Position numbers and translations under genes: made by a program. From positions 2,232,001 through 2,296,000 of the forward strand of contig NZ_CP017688.1 of the NCBI RefSeq assembly GCF_001831475.1: 64,000 bases of DNA, given 5' to 3'. Shown piece after piece: positions 44,298-53,637 of this stretch (its first letter is position 1; each line of letters opens with the position of its first letter). This DNA is from Flavobacterium crassostreae. GTDB taxonomy: Bacteria; Bacteroidota; Bacteroidia; Flavobacteriales; Flavobacteriaceae. The notes beneath the pieces are model-generated. The model made no database searches. It was given only the letters and a program-made list of their open reading frames with translations, and was not told the origin of the DNA.

Positions 44298-45158
44298 ATG
44301 AAAATATTCAAAATTTTATTCTTTTTTTTATTAAGTTTTAACCTTCATTCCCAATGTTGGTTTAATAATATGTTAGTAGATGTTGCGAATGGTTCTAATG
44401 ATTTTAAGCTTTTTTTTAAAGATGCTACAACTAGTCATTATGATGCTTACAAATATTTATACAATGGGAATTTAGAAAAAACAAAAGTTGATTTATTAAC
44501 TTCCTTAGTTAATGATTTAAACAATACTAAATACGAGCTAAAAAAAATATTTGATAGCGACATTTCTGAGATTGAAATATGGAAAAAAATTAAAGACGAC
44601 CCTTTTTATGCTGGTGAATTCATAAAAGAATCAACAGACACTAGATGGCTAAAATGGAAAGACCGAGAATTTTTTAAGGTAGTCACTAAAAAAGGAAACT
44701 ATTTTGAAATAGCTATGCTAAACAAAGTTAAAACAAAAACTGGTCCAGAATATGAAAAACTTCTAAAAGAAATTCCAGATATTGGAGAACGAAAACTTAT
44801 TAGTCAAATGCAGTTTTGTTTACCAGGTTTTAAAATTCCATGCAAAAAAAAAGGAGAATATTTTATAGCTGACCAAGTTTGGATAAAATATGATAATCGT
44901 GGTAGAATTCAAGATATGGTTGTTGTCGATGCTAAACTAAGCGAAGGTACTGCATTAACAAGTGGACAAACTGCTGCAAAGAATCAATCTGGAAAAGGAA
45001 GTTTGGCTTATAAACCAATAGATTCAAAAATTAAAGATGAAACTTCAAATCTAGACCTTCCTGATGAAATAAATCAAGGAATTCTTATTGAAATAAAGAG
45101 TTTTTATAAATTATTTGGAGATGGAAACAGTAATTTTGTAGGTTTAAAAAAGTTATAA
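44298..45158 (+). CDS. Exported PD-(D/E)xK nuclease-like toxin candidate, paralogue
   Basis: 286 residues, signal peptide (MKIFKILFFFLLSFNLHSQ). The C-terminal half closely matches the 6186-7073 protein (DDPFYAGEFIKESTD; KTGPEYEKLLKEIPDIGERK; VVVDAKLSEGTALTSGQ with Asp211 and Lys213), while the N-terminal ~90 residues differ strongly. A conserved toxic domain with a variable N-terminus fits a toxin family. The cassette has the same R box (GTTAGCAAAT) as the first pair. Confidence 0.62.
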   Translation: MKIFKILFFFLLSFNLHSQCWFNNMLVDVANGSNDFKLFFKDATTSHYDAYKYLYNGNLEKTKVDLLTSLVNDLNNTKYELKKIFDSDISEIEIWKKIKDDPFYAGEFIKESTDTRWLKWKDREFFKVVTKKGNYFEIAMLNKVKTKTGPEYEKLLKEIPDIGERKLISQMQFCLPGFKIPCKKKGEYFIADQVWIKYDNRGRIQDMVVVDAKLSEGTALTSGQTAAKNQSGKGSLAYKPIDSKIKDETSNLDLPDEINQGILIEIKSFYKLFGDGNSNFVGLKKL

Positions 45159-45160
45159 AT

Positions 45161-45853
45161 ATGGAACTAAGCAAAAAATTCCTTAAAAGCTTAATTTTAG
45201 GTAAAATAAAGCAAAAATATAATGTTAGTTATGGAGACACAGACTATTTAATTTATAATTTTAAAGATAAGTTTTATTCTGTTGAATTTAGATTTAGAAT
45301 TCAATATAGAAGGTTACTAACTTTTGAAGGGTTTTCGATTTTCTCGTCAAAAGAAATTGAGAATGAAGTATCAAATATTATAATTGAAGAATTGAAAAAA
45401 TATTATATTCAATATTTCTATTTTAACTCTAAGAAATTCTACAAAACTGACTATGATTTTTCTCAAGAAATTTTATCCGAAATACATCTAGAAGAATTTT
45501 TAAACGAATTCGTAAAATGCTTAGAATATCACGAACAAAAAGTCTTCCCAAAACTTTTAGATATTAATTTTTTAGCAGAATATGTTGGTTCCGTTTCATT
45601 TGAAAATCAATTAGATATTCCTGTTGGTGGTCAATATCCAGTTAGTGTTTTTAAAAAACTTGCTATTTTAAAATGGGGAAATCAAGATGAAAAATATTTA
45701 GAATATAAAAAAGGTCTATATGATTTCATTTTAGAAGATTTAGAAAACCCTAAATACAAAGGAGAAGCAAAATTTTACTTAACAGGTTTTAATAAATTAG
45801 TTAATCATTTAGAAAATGAAAAAAATCCATTTATAGAAAATAACATTTGCTAA
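45161..45853 (+). CDS. Probable immunity partner, paralogue
   Basis: 230 residues, two bases after the toxin stop. Shares FPKLLDINFLAEYVGSV-FE, IPVGG-YPV-VFKKLAILKWGNQ with 7073-7762, with more divergence at the ends, as expected if it recognises a slightly different toxin. The TAA stop comes from R'' (TGC-TAA-C). Confidence 0.6.
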   Translation: MELSKKFLKSLILGKIKQKYNVSYGDTDYLIYNFKDKFYSVEFRFRIQYRRLLTFEGFSIFSSKEIENEVSNIIIEELKKYYIQYFYFNSKKFYKTDYDFSQEILSEIHLEEFLNEFVKCLEYHEQKVFPKLLDINFLAEYVGSVSFENQLDIPVGGQYPVSVFKKLAILKWGNQDEKYLEYKKGLYDFILEDLENPKYKGEAKFYLTGFNKLVNHLENEKNPFIENNIC

Positions 45854-45981
45854 CACCGTATATAATTTATTGCTAGTTCCAACTTACTTACGAAAATTAT
45901 CACGGATTTTCTATTCGGTTTTTATTTACTAAATTAGGTACTTAAACCACGCAACAAACCATATACAAACACGTTATGGGC
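45845..45981 (+). other. attC 47
   Basis: R'' ATTTGCTAAC 45845-45854, R' GTTATGGGC 45973-45981. Arms GTATATAATTTATTGC / GCAACAAACCATATAC, unlike any other here except the stump of attC 39. Confidence 0.86.
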
Positions 45982-46590
45982 TAGTTTTGCCCATTTTGCG
46001 CAGATAAAGCCGTTTTTATAAGAAAAAACTGTTTATAATTTTAAGGTTTAGAGTTCTAAATTCTTTAAAAAGCGTAAAAAAACTGGATTCTTAAAAGCCA
46101 AAAAAAATATTTTGTTGTTTAAAGAGTGTTATTTAAAAACAGAAAATTATCCAAAACAAAATAATGACATAAAACAGCGTGATTTGCGGTTTACAGAGTG
46201 ATTTTTAAAACAAGAAAATCCCCAAGTTGAAGCGCAAACGGCATTTTATCCACTTGACGAAAAATTAAACGAGTGTAATTTGTTCCTTACAAAGTGATTT
46301 TGCAAATAAGAAAAATCTCGGATTTAAATCTTAAAAAGGGATTTTATCAGCGTCACTTAAAAATTAAAAAAGAGTGATTTGTTCTTTACAAAGTGAGAAT
46401 CTAAATAAAAATAATTTCGAATTTAAAGCCAAAAAATATTTGCGTTTTTAGGTTTGTGAAGAAAAAACCAGCCCATAACAATCGTCTTAACTAATTTGCA
46501 GATTCTGTGGAATTACCGTTTTTAATTGTATATTCGTTATGAAGAAAAACATCCGTATCCAAAGCCTGCAAACTAGTTAAGGCGGGAACG
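45974..46590 (+). mobile_element. ORF-less cassette family A, copy 11
   Basis: 617 bp, intact; followed directly by copies 12 and 13, making three family A cassettes in tandem. No gene. Confidence 0.85.
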
Positions 46591-46598
46591 TTATGGGC
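46471..46598 (+). other. attC 48
   Basis: R'' GCCCATAAC 46471-46479, R' GTTATGGGC 46590-46598. Alpha arms. Confidence 0.92.
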
Positions 46599-46914
46599 TA
46601 GTTTTGCCCATTTTGCGCAGATAAAGCCGTTTTTATAAGAAAAAGCTGTTTATAATTTTAAAGTTTAGAGTTCTTAATTCTTAAAAAAACGCAAAAAAAA
46701 TGGATTCTTAAAAGCCAAAAAAAATATTTTGTTGTTTAAAGAGTATTACTAAAAAACTGAAAATAATCCAAAACAAAATAATGACATAAAACAGCGTGAT
46801 TTGTTGTTTAAAGAGTAAATCCGATAATAAGAAAACTCCCAAAGTTGAATCGCAAACGGCATTTTGTTTTGACCCCTATAAAACAAGAGTATTATTGTAA
46901 ATTTCGATTATTAT

Positions 46915-47760
46915 TTATGCGGTTAATTTTTTCATCAAAATTAGATGCTTATCCTGGTTCCATTTCTCTATTGGGGTAATGCGTCCTAAAAGTCCATGTA
47001 GCCTAGTATTATTATAGAAAATCACATATCTTTTTAGTATTAGTTCAATTTCTCCAAAAGTTCTATAATCAACTCTTTGGAACACTTCTTTTTTTAGTAT
47101 TCCATGATAGGCTTCAATATGTGCATTTTCTTCTGGTGTTGCTACATGGGTAAATTCTTGCTGAACTCCAATGAGTCCAAGGTATTCCCGAACTCTTTTG
47201 GCAATAAATTGACTTCCATTATCACTTCTTATCACAACATTTTCAGGGTATTGGTATTCTAAAAATAAATCAGAAAGCAAAGCGATTACTTTGTTTTGTT
47301 TTATAGAAAAAGAGAAAAAATCCTTTAATATTCTGCGAGTATGAACGTCTATTATAGATAGTAAATAAGCGTTTTTACCTACCTTTGGGATCCAAACCAT
47401 CTTAATATCCATTTCTAAACATTCAAAAGGTTTAGTGGTTTTAACTTTTCTATATTTTACAAATTTACGACCAGAACCACTCCTGTTTATTCGGTTTTCT
47501 AGTTTCAACAAACCCTCTTCTCTCATAATTCGATACAACTTTTTAGGATTAATTAAGTACCCCTCTCGTTGTAAATAGGAAGTCATTAAACGGTAACCGC
47601 AGTCAATAAACTCATTACTTAAAACATCTTTAACAGATTCAACAACAGTATCTTGACTTACATATCCTTGATGTTTATTAAAGGTAAATTCACTAGGTTT
47701 AATACCTTTCTTACCTGAGCTTGGTCTTCTATAATAACTACTTTGAACCATGCCTACCAT
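46915..47760 (-). CDS. IS3-family transposase OrfB, copy 3
   Basis: Protein identical to the copies at 15466-16311 and 35724-36569; intact DDE residues. Confidence 0.93.
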   Translation of the reverse strand: MVGMVQSSYYRRPSSGKKGIKPSEFTFNKHQGYVSQDTVVESVKDVLSNEFIDCGYRLMTSYLQREGYLINPKKLYRIMREEGLLKLENRINRSGSGRKFVKYRKVKTTKPFECLEMDIKMVWIPKVGKNAYLLSIIDVHTRRILKDFFSFSIKQNKVIALLSDLFLEYQYPENVVIRSDNGSQFIAKRVREYLGLIGVQQEFTHVATPEENAHIEAYHGILKKEVFQRVDYRTFGEIELILKRYVIFYNNTRLHGLLGRITPIEKWNQDKHLILMKKLTA

Positions 47761-47810
47761 AGCAATAATTTTAGTTTTACTAATCTTATGTTTACTATAA
47801 AAACTATCTA

Positions 47811-48122
47811 CTAAATCTTTCTTGGATCGGATGTCCCAAACTTTTTTTTTAAAAGTTCACGCCCGATTTCTAATTCGATTTCCTTGTTAGCTAATAATTT
47901 GCGTAGAATTCTGTTTTCTTCCTCAGCTTGCTTTAGCTCTTTACTACTAGTGTCATAAGTTACTTTTAAACCTGCTTCTCCCTGCTTCTCGTGTTTCTTC
48001 TTCCAGCTATACAAAGTGCCAGTGCTAAGGCTGTATTTACGGCAGGTTTCAACGGCTCCTAATTCTTCTGAAAAGGATAGGATTTCTAGCTTTTCTTCTA
48101 AACTCCATTTCTTGTATTTCAT
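47811..48122 (-). CDS. IS3-family transposase OrfA, copy 3
   Basis: Protein identical to the other two OrfA copies; the frameshift run is preserved. Confidence 0.92.
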   Translation of the reverse strand: MKYKKWSLEEKLEILSFSEELGAVETCRKYSLSTGTLYSWKKKHEKQGEAGLKVTYDTSSKELKQAEEENRILRKLLANKEIELEIGRELLKKKFGTSDPRKI

Positions 48123-48411
48123 ATCTCAAATGTACTATTTGAAATTTAAAATATCACTCCGAACTATTAAGGGGCTAAAATACATTTTATCCGCTTTACG
48201 GAAAAAATTAAATGAGTGTAATTTGTGTTTTACAAAGTGATTATTCAAATAAGAAAAATCTCGGATTTAAATCTTAAAAAAAATCAATAAGGAAAATTAA
48301 AAAGCTGAAATAGAGTGATTTGTTTTTTAAAGAGTGAGAATCTAAATAAAAAAATCTCGAATTTAAAGTAGGAATTTGTTTGTGTTTTTAGGTTTATGAA
48401 GAAAACAACCA

Positions 48412-48539
48412 GCCTACAACAATCGCCTTAACTAATTTGCAGATTCTGTGGTATTATCGTTTTTAATTGTATATTCGTTATGAAGAAAAACATCCGTATC
48501 CAAAGCCTGCAAACTAGTTAAGGCGGGAACGTTATGGGC
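48412..48539 (+). other. attC 49
   Basis: R'' GCCTACAAC 48412-48420, R' GTTATGGGC 48531-48539. Alpha arms; centre GTGGTATTATCG. Confidence 0.9.
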
Positions 48540-49148
48540 TAGTTTTGCCCATTTTGCGCAGATAAAGCCGTTTTTATAAGAAAAAACTGTTTATAATTTT
48601 AAAGTTTAGGGTTCTTAATTCCTAAAAAAACGCAAAAAAATGGATTCTTAAAATCCAAAAAAAAAGATTTTGTTGTTTAAAGAATATTATTTCCAACCTG
48701 AAAATAATTCAAAACAAAATAATGACATAAAACAGCGTGATTTGCGGTTTACAGAGTGATTTTTCAAACAAGAAAATCCCAAAAGTTGAAGCGCAAACGG
48801 CATTTTATCAGCTTTACGAAAAAATTAAATGAGTGTAATTTGTGTTTTACAAAGTGATTATCCAAATAAGAAAAATCTCGGATTTAAATCTTAAAAAAAA
48901 TCAATAAGGAAAATTAAAAAGCTGAAATTGAGCGATTTGTTGTTTAAATAGTAAGTCAAAAAAATAAAAAATCTCGAATTTAAACCTAAAAAATGTTTGC
49001 TTTTTTTAGGTTTGTGAAGAAAAAACCAGCCCATAACAATCGTCTTAACTAATTTGCAGATTCTGTGGAATTATCGTTTTTAATTGTATATTCGTTATGA
49101 AGAAAAACATCCGTATCTAAAGCCTGCAAACTAGTTAAGGCGGGAACG
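48532..49148 (+). mobile_element. ORF-less cassette family A, copy 13
   Basis: 617 bp; third repeat unit more diverged (GAGCGATTTGTTGTTTAAAT). No gene. Confidence 0.85.
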
Positions 49149-49156
49149 TTAGTGGC
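49029..49156 (+). other. attC 50
   Basis: R'' GCCCATAAC 49029-49037, R' GTTAGTGGC 49148-49156. Alpha arms. Confidence 0.92.
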
Positions 49157-49189
49157 TATTTTACTGCAAAAAAAACACATAAAAATAAA

Positions 49190-49750
49190 ATGGAAATAAT
49201 AGATTTGAATAAAACGGTAGGAAAATCAATCCAAGAATTTTATGAAGAAAATGACTTTGGAGAAGACGGCGGAATTAATTCGAAATTCGCCTGGATAAAG
49301 TTTGGTTTCTTTTCAATTCCAATTCCAAACTTTGAAAGCAGAAAAAATAATGTCTATTTGCACGACATTCACCACATAATTACTGACAACAATACATCTT
49401 GGAAAGGCGAAAGTGCTGTATCTGCTTGGGAAATTGCCTCAGGAGGATGGGGTAACTTTTTAACACCTTGGCTTTTGACTCTTTGGGCAATGGGTCTAGG
49501 AATTTTATTTCACAGAAAATCTACCTTAAAAGCATTTGCAAATGGACTCACTATGAGAAATTCGATAACTTGTGGAATGACAAAAGCAGAAATAAGTAAT
49601 TTAACCGTTGCAGAAATTAGAGTAAAAGTTAGCAATCAAAATAGTACTAACAAAAGTCCATTATTTTGGTCAATAATTAGTTTAATCATCTTTTTTCTAC
49701 CATTTTTTCTTGGCGGAATATTATTAATTGGAATAATAAACTTATTTTAG
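49190..49750 (+). CDS. COQ4-like metal-motif protein with membrane segments
   Basis: 186 residues. It contains LHDIHHIITDNNTSWKGE, matching the HDxxH-x11-E zinc motif of COQ4 (ubiquinone biosynthesis), followed by SAWEIASGGW. COQ4-like proteins organise or act on quinone precursors. Two membrane helices follow (about 90-108 and 160-184), unlike classical peripheral COQ4. Bacteroidota use menaquinone, so the substrate is unclear. Single gene of cassette 51. Confidence 0.6.
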   Translation: MEIIDLNKTVGKSIQEFYEENDFGEDGGINSKFAWIKFGFFSIPIPNFESRKNNVYLHDIHHIITDNNTSWKGESAVSAWEIASGGWGNFLTPWLLTLWAMGLGILFHRKSTLKAFANGLTMRNSITCGMTKAEISNLTVAEIRVKVSNQNSTNKSPLFWSIISLIIFFLPFFLGGILLIGIINLF

Positions 49751-49794
49751 AAGTAAAATTGAAACAAAAACTGAAACAGAAATAGAAAAAAACA

Positions 49795-49929
49795 GCCACT
49801 AACAGCGGTTTGCAAAAATGGCGAAATATGTGGTTAATTCACGTTTATCTTTCGCAAGAAATTTTATTTTAGCCGAAAGATCTCGGTTACGAAATTCGCC
49901 ACTTCTGCAAGCCGCGACACGTTGCAAGA
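49795..49929 (+). other. attC 51
   Basis: R'' GCCACTAAC 49795-49803, R' GTTGCAAGA 49921-49929. Delta arms; centre GTGGTTAATTCACG. Confidence 0.9.
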
Positions 49930-49974
49930 AACCTTATGACAACAAAACGTAAAATTAATAACAAAAAAACAATT

Positions 49975-50607
49975 ATGAAAAAAACAATTATTTTGACTAT
50001 CATTATTTTATTTTCAATCAATTTGCATTCACAGAATGTTAAAGCCACATTAGAAATGAAAAATAATATTACACAAACAGGTTATGTTAGTTTAGTAAGT
50101 ATGTTTGATAAAACAGTTTTATTTAAAAAAAATGAAGATTCAAAAAAGGAAAAAATAAATTCCGAAGATGTTTTGAAAATTATATATGAAATTGATGGAA
50201 CAAAAATAACTGCTGAGAAAAAAAATATAATTGATTTGAAAAAAAATGGCGAAAAGAAAATTATTACAAAACTGCATTGGTTATATAAAGTTTATGATAA
50301 AGGATTGGTTGTATATACAACTTCTTTATCTTGGGGTGATGTAAATAAACATGTTGGATACATAAATGAAACTGACCAGTTTTTTTATTTAAGTAAAAAA
50401 GATAGTGATGAAATTTTTTACATATATTACAAATCGGGTATGCAAAGTATTAGTTTGACAAGTTTAGAAGGATATATTAATAAAGTATCAAAATATTTAT
50501 TTAATGAAAGTTGTAACTCATTTTGTCAAAATATTAAAAAAAATGATTTTAAAAGAAAAAATGCAATTTTTGAAATTGTAAAAATATACGAAGAAAGTTG
50601 TAAATAG
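49975..50607 (+). CDS. Secreted hypothetical protein, copy 2 of a duplicated cassette
   Basis: Same protein as 41321-41953 except one Glu-to-Lys change near the C-terminus. The identity extends through the 5' leader from the crossover and through the closing attC, i.e. exactly one cassette unit. Signal peptide MKKTIILTIIILFSINLHSQ; function unknown. Confidence 0.75.
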   Translation: MKKTIILTIIILFSINLHSQNVKATLEMKNNITQTGYVSLVSMFDKTVLFKKNEDSKKEKINSEDVLKIIYEIDGTKITAEKKNIIDLKKNGEKKIITKLHWLYKVYDKGLVVYTTSLSWGDVNKHVGYINETDQFFYLSKKDSDEIFYIYYKSGMQSISLTSLEGYINKVSKYLFNESCNSFCQNIKKNDFKRKNAIFEIVKIYEESCK

Positions 50608-50613
50608 AAAGGC

Positions 50614-50752
50614 TTCTTGCAACAGCAGTTTGCAGAAATGGCGGGTTTTGGGCTTAATTTAAAGTTGGTTTTATAATTGCAAAGTCAGTGTTTAACCGAA
50701 AGTTTAGGCTTACTTAATCCGCCACTTCTGCAAGCTGCAAAACGTTAGCTGT
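50614..50752 (+). other. attC 52
   Basis: R'' TTCTTGCAAC 50614-50623, R' GTTAGCTGT 50744-50752. Same arms and centre as attC 43, with only a few changes (AAAGTCAGTG against AAAATCAATG). Confidence 0.9.
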
Positions 50753-50772
50753 TATTTTAGAAAACCGAGATC

Positions 50773-51108
50773 ATGAACTATAACGACAAAATATTTAGAC
50801 CAATAAGTAATACTGAAAATGGGGAAACTTCAATCGAAACCATTTTTCATTACAAACAAATTGAAAATGTTTTGACTTCCGAATACTCGGGTGGAAAAAT
50901 TAAATATGGACATCTAATTGGTTTGGTTGACAAAAACGGAAATATAGAAATGCGTTATCATCAAGTAAACGACAAATGCGAAATTATGACAGGAATTTGT
51001 TATTCAATACCAGAAATTCTTGAAAATGGGAAAATTAGACTTCACGAAAGTTGGGAATGGACTTCAGGTGACAAATCAAAAGGACAATCAATAATTGAAG
51101 AAATATGA
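50773..51108 (+). CDS. Small beta-rich protein (n-acetylglutamate-synthase-like annotation group)
   Basis: 111 residues: NYNDKIFRPISNTENGETS, FHYKQIENVLTSEYSGGKI, YGHLIGLVDKNGNIEMRYHQ, GKIRLHESWEWTSGDKSKGQ. This pattern is common in short proteins often labelled 'n-acetylglutamate synthase' in databases, with a lipocalin/DUF-like beta fold and no proven activity. It overlaps the next gene by 4 bp (ATGA). Confidence 0.72.
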   Translation: MNYNDKIFRPISNTENGETSIETIFHYKQIENVLTSEYSGGKIKYGHLIGLVDKNGNIEMRYHQVNDKCEIMTGICYSIPEILENGKIRLHESWEWTSGDKSKGQSIIEEI

Positions 51109-51419
51109 TTTTAGAAGTAGCTATATTAAATGTAAAAAGTGGACAAGAAGATAACTTTGAAAAAGACTTTTTGATAGCAGGACAATATATTAGTTCTATT
51201 AAAGGGTATTTGAGACACTCACTGCGAAAATGTTTGGAACAGAAAAATAAATACATTTTACTTGTAGATTGGGAAAATTTGGAGGACCATACAATTGGAT
51301 TTAGACAATCAGCAGAATATTTGGAATGGAAAAAGATTTTACATCACTATTACGATCCGTTTCCGATAGTTGAACATTACGATATAATAATTGAAAACGA
51401 AAATAAAAACAACAGCTAA
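51105..51419 (+). CDS. Antibiotic biosynthesis monooxygenase (ABM) domain protein
   Basis: 104 residues, a ferredoxin-like ABM fold: ILEVAILNVKSGQEDNFEKD, SSIKGYLRHSLRKCLEQKNK, YILLVDWENLEDHTIGFRQS, then FPIVEHYDII. Members are small quinol/heme monooxygenases or stress proteins. Translation is coupled to the upstream gene (ATGA). The TAA stop is supplied by R'' of attC 53 (AGC-TAA-C). Confidence 0.82.
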   Translation: MILEVAILNVKSGQEDNFEKDFLIAGQYISSIKGYLRHSLRKCLEQKNKYILLVDWENLEDHTIGFRQSAEYLEWKKILHHYYDPFPIVEHYDIIIENENKNNS

Positions 51420-51538
51420 CAGCCATTTTGAGCTAGCTGGAATTTAGTGGAATTACCGTTTCGCATCAAGTTTCGTTAAGCAGAAAATTGAGAGATTACG
51501 AACTTCCAGCCATCTCAAACTGGCGAAACGTTGGCGGA
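51411..51538 (+). other. attC 53
   Basis: R'' AACAGCTAAC 51411-51420, R' GTTGGCGGA 51530-51538. Gamma arms. Confidence 0.9.
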
Positions 51539-51583
51539 TATTTTGAAAAAAAAAATCGTAAACACAAGAAAATCAATTAAATA

Positions 51584-52210
51584 ATGAAAAGTTTATTATT
51601 AATATTATTAGTTTCTTTATCATTTACGAAATGTAAAAATATTTCAGATGAACCAGAGTTTAATTCTTCTAAAATTAAAGACATAAGTGAAATTGTCAAA
51701 ACCGTGATTTTAGAAGACAGTTTAAATGTTTTAAAAAATGATAAAAAAACTAAAATGTTTTGCGAAGATTTAATTAAACTTGACATATATATTCCTGAAA
51801 AAAGAAAAGACAACGAACCCATTCCTCCTCCACCTCCGCCTTCTTTCAATAACATTTCAATTCAAAATTTATTGAATAATAAAATAGAAAATCAAATATT
51901 TTTTACATCTAAAGATTCCTTGTATTTACTTAAACAAAATCTAAATCCGCAAAAACTGAAAATAGAAAAAGAAATAGTTGAGAAAATTAATTTAACGTCA
52001 AAAGAAAAAGAGATTAATAAAAAGGGAAAAGGCGAATTTTATAATTTCTATGAAATGACAATACCAATTTTTTCATCTGATAACCAAAAAGCTTATGTAG
52101 AATTGAATCATTATTGTGGAAGATTATGCGGAAGTGGAAAATCTATATACTTGAAAAAAATAAATGGAAAATGGAAAATAGTAGATAAATGGAGAACTTG
52201 GATAAGTTAA
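51584..52210 (+). CDS. Putative lipoprotein
   Basis: 208 residues. The signal-like start MKSLLLILLVSLSFTKCKN has a Cys17 in a loose lipobox (FTKC). A proline run (EPIPPPPPPSFNN, about 80-92) separates two domains; the C-terminal one contains YNFYEMTIPIFSSDNQKAYV, then ELNHYCGRLCGSGKSIYLKK and WKIVDKWRTW, resembling small secreted NTF2/DUF-type domains. Function unknown. Single gene of cassette 54. Confidence 0.65.
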   Translation: MKSLLLILLVSLSFTKCKNISDEPEFNSSKIKDISEIVKTVILEDSLNVLKNDKKTKMFCEDLIKLDIYIPEKRKDNEPIPPPPPPSFNNISIQNLLNNKIENQIFFTSKDSLYLLKQNLNPQKLKIEKEIVEKINLTSKEKEINKKGKGEFYNFYEMTIPIFSSDNQKAYVELNHYCGRLCGSGKSIYLKKINGKWKIVDKWRTWIS

Positions 52211-52217
52211 AAAAACA

Positions 52218-52346
52218 TCCGCCAACACACGTTTGTGGCTATTGCGGAATTTAGTGGAATTATCGTTTTTAAATCGTATTTTCGTTCAGCCGAAAATACT
52301 CGTCTTCGAAGTCCGCAACAGCCACAAGCGCGAGAACGTTGGCAGA
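52218..52346 (+). other. attC 54
   Basis: R'' TCCGCCAAC 52218-52226, R' GTTGGCAGA 52338-52346. Eta arms; centre GTGGAATTATCG. Confidence 0.9.
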
Positions 52347-52389
52347 AATGGCAAAAAAACGGGGAGAATTCAAATAATAAATACATTAA

Positions 52390-53481
52390 ATGACAAAATT
52401 TAAATTTTCAATACTATTAATTTTATTTTCACTTTCATTAATGTATTCACAACATAAAATAAGAGAAACGTTTTCAGAAAAGTTCGTCCCATTTGTTGAA
52501 ATTTATTCGGAAAAAGGTGATTTAATTGGTATCACTGATATAAAAGGTGTAATTTCTTCGGACTTAGAAGATAAAATTCGAACTTCCAAAACAACTAATC
52601 TATCTTTTGTAAATAGTTTGTACGTAACAACTGCGTTAAGTATTGAAGAATATAATAACACACAAATTATATCTTTGAACAAAGTTTCCATAGAATTAAG
52701 GGAAGTTGTAATAACTAAACCTAAAATCTATAAATATTTGAAATTAAAAGGATATTTTAGAAGTCTACAAATTAATGAAGATAGACCACATTATTTTATT
52801 GATGGAATTGCTGAAATATATATTTCATTGAAGTCAGGAAAAGCAAAATTGAAAATTATTTCTAATCGTTCATTTGAGAACAAGTCAGTAAAGCAATTAA
52901 GTAAGACTTTCTTTTTTATGGTTGCAGGTGTTCCAACATTTAATAAATTTTCAAATTTTGAAAATCTAAACGCTGAATATAATATAAAAACAGTAAACAA
53001 TTTACAAACAAATATTTTAGACCAAGAAACAAGCCTTAAAAAAGGAACAATTGCAACAGAAAATAATAAATCTAACTTACAATTAGAAATCATTTCACAA
53101 TCAAAACCTAAAATAATGAAAGCATTGGGAATGGAAACGGATTATAATAATTACACCATAAATTCGATTTATGAAAACAATGAAGTCAAAAAAATAAATT
53201 TAGAAAATATTATTTACTATAAAGAAATGAGAAGTTATAATATTAAAAGAAAGAAAAATGACAAATTTCAAAAAGTAGAAGCGACACACGAATTTTTCTT
53301 AATTGAAAAAGAAAACGTAAATGAATTAGGAACAAAACAGTTTGATAACTTTTACTATTTTAAAAGACCAAGTAAATTTGAAGAAAATTATTGGGAGAAA
53401 GTCGATAATCCGTATTTTCAATCTTTACCGAAATCAATAGAGAAATATATTGAAGAAAATTTAATGCTAATTGAAAAGTAA
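52390..53481 (+). CDS. Secreted protein with carboxypeptidase-D-regulatory-like N-terminus
   Basis: 363 residues with signal peptide (MTKFKFSILLILFSLSLMYSQ). The next ~75 residues (FVPFVEIYSEKGDLIGITDI..GVISSDL..NTQIISLNKVSIELREVVIT) match the CarboxypepD_reg-like beta-sandwich that precedes many Bacteroidota surface and TonB-linked proteins. The rest is of unknown fold. The 5' leader carries GGAGAATTCAAATAATAAAT at +25 from the crossover, very like the left end of the IS30-like element. Confidence 0.7.
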   Translation: MTKFKFSILLILFSLSLMYSQHKIRETFSEKFVPFVEIYSEKGDLIGITDIKGVISSDLEDKIRTSKTTNLSFVNSLYVTTALSIEEYNNTQIISLNKVSIELREVVITKPKIYKYLKLKGYFRSLQINEDRPHYFIDGIAEIYISLKSGKAKLKIISNRSFENKSVKQLSKTFFFMVAGVPTFNKFSNFENLNAEYNIKTVNNLQTNILDQETSLKKGTIATENNKSNLQLEIISQSKPKIMKALGMETDYNNYTINSIYENNEVKKINLENIIYYKEMRSYNIKRKKNDKFQKVEATHEFFLIEKENVNELGTKQFDNFYYFKRPSKFEENYWEKVDNPYFQSLPKSIEKYIEENLMLIEK

Positions 53482-53493
53482 ATAAAGCCACTA

Positions 53494-53621
53494 TCTGCCA
53501 ACAGCCATTTTGAGCTAGCTGGAATTTAGTGGAATTACCGTTTCGCATCAAGTTTTTGTTAAGCAGAAAATTGAGCAGTTACAAATTTCCAGCCATCTCA
53601 AAGTGGCGAAACGTTGGTGGC
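53494..53621 (+). other. attC 55
   Basis: R'' TCTGCCAAC 53494-53502, R' GTTGGTGGC 53613-53621. Gamma arms. Confidence 0.9.
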
Positions 53622-53637
53622 AAGTGTAAAAAAAAAT

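Larger units (their letters stand above)
46865..48182 (-). mobile_element. IS3-family insertion sequence, copy 3
   Basis: 1318 bp, ends as in copies 1-2, 5-bp duplications CATTT at 46860-46864 and 48183-48187. Confidence 0.92.
46591..48531 (+). mobile_element. ORF-less cassette family A, copy 12: chimeric and split by IS3-family copy 3
   Basis: Starts TTATGGGCTAGTTTTGCCC but ends CAACCAGCCTACAAC, so its two ends are not complementary. The left ~270 bp match copy 9, and the right part (from TCAATAAGGAAAATTAAAAAG) matches copy 3. The IS is inserted in the first repeat unit with a CATTT duplication. Confidence 0.85.
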
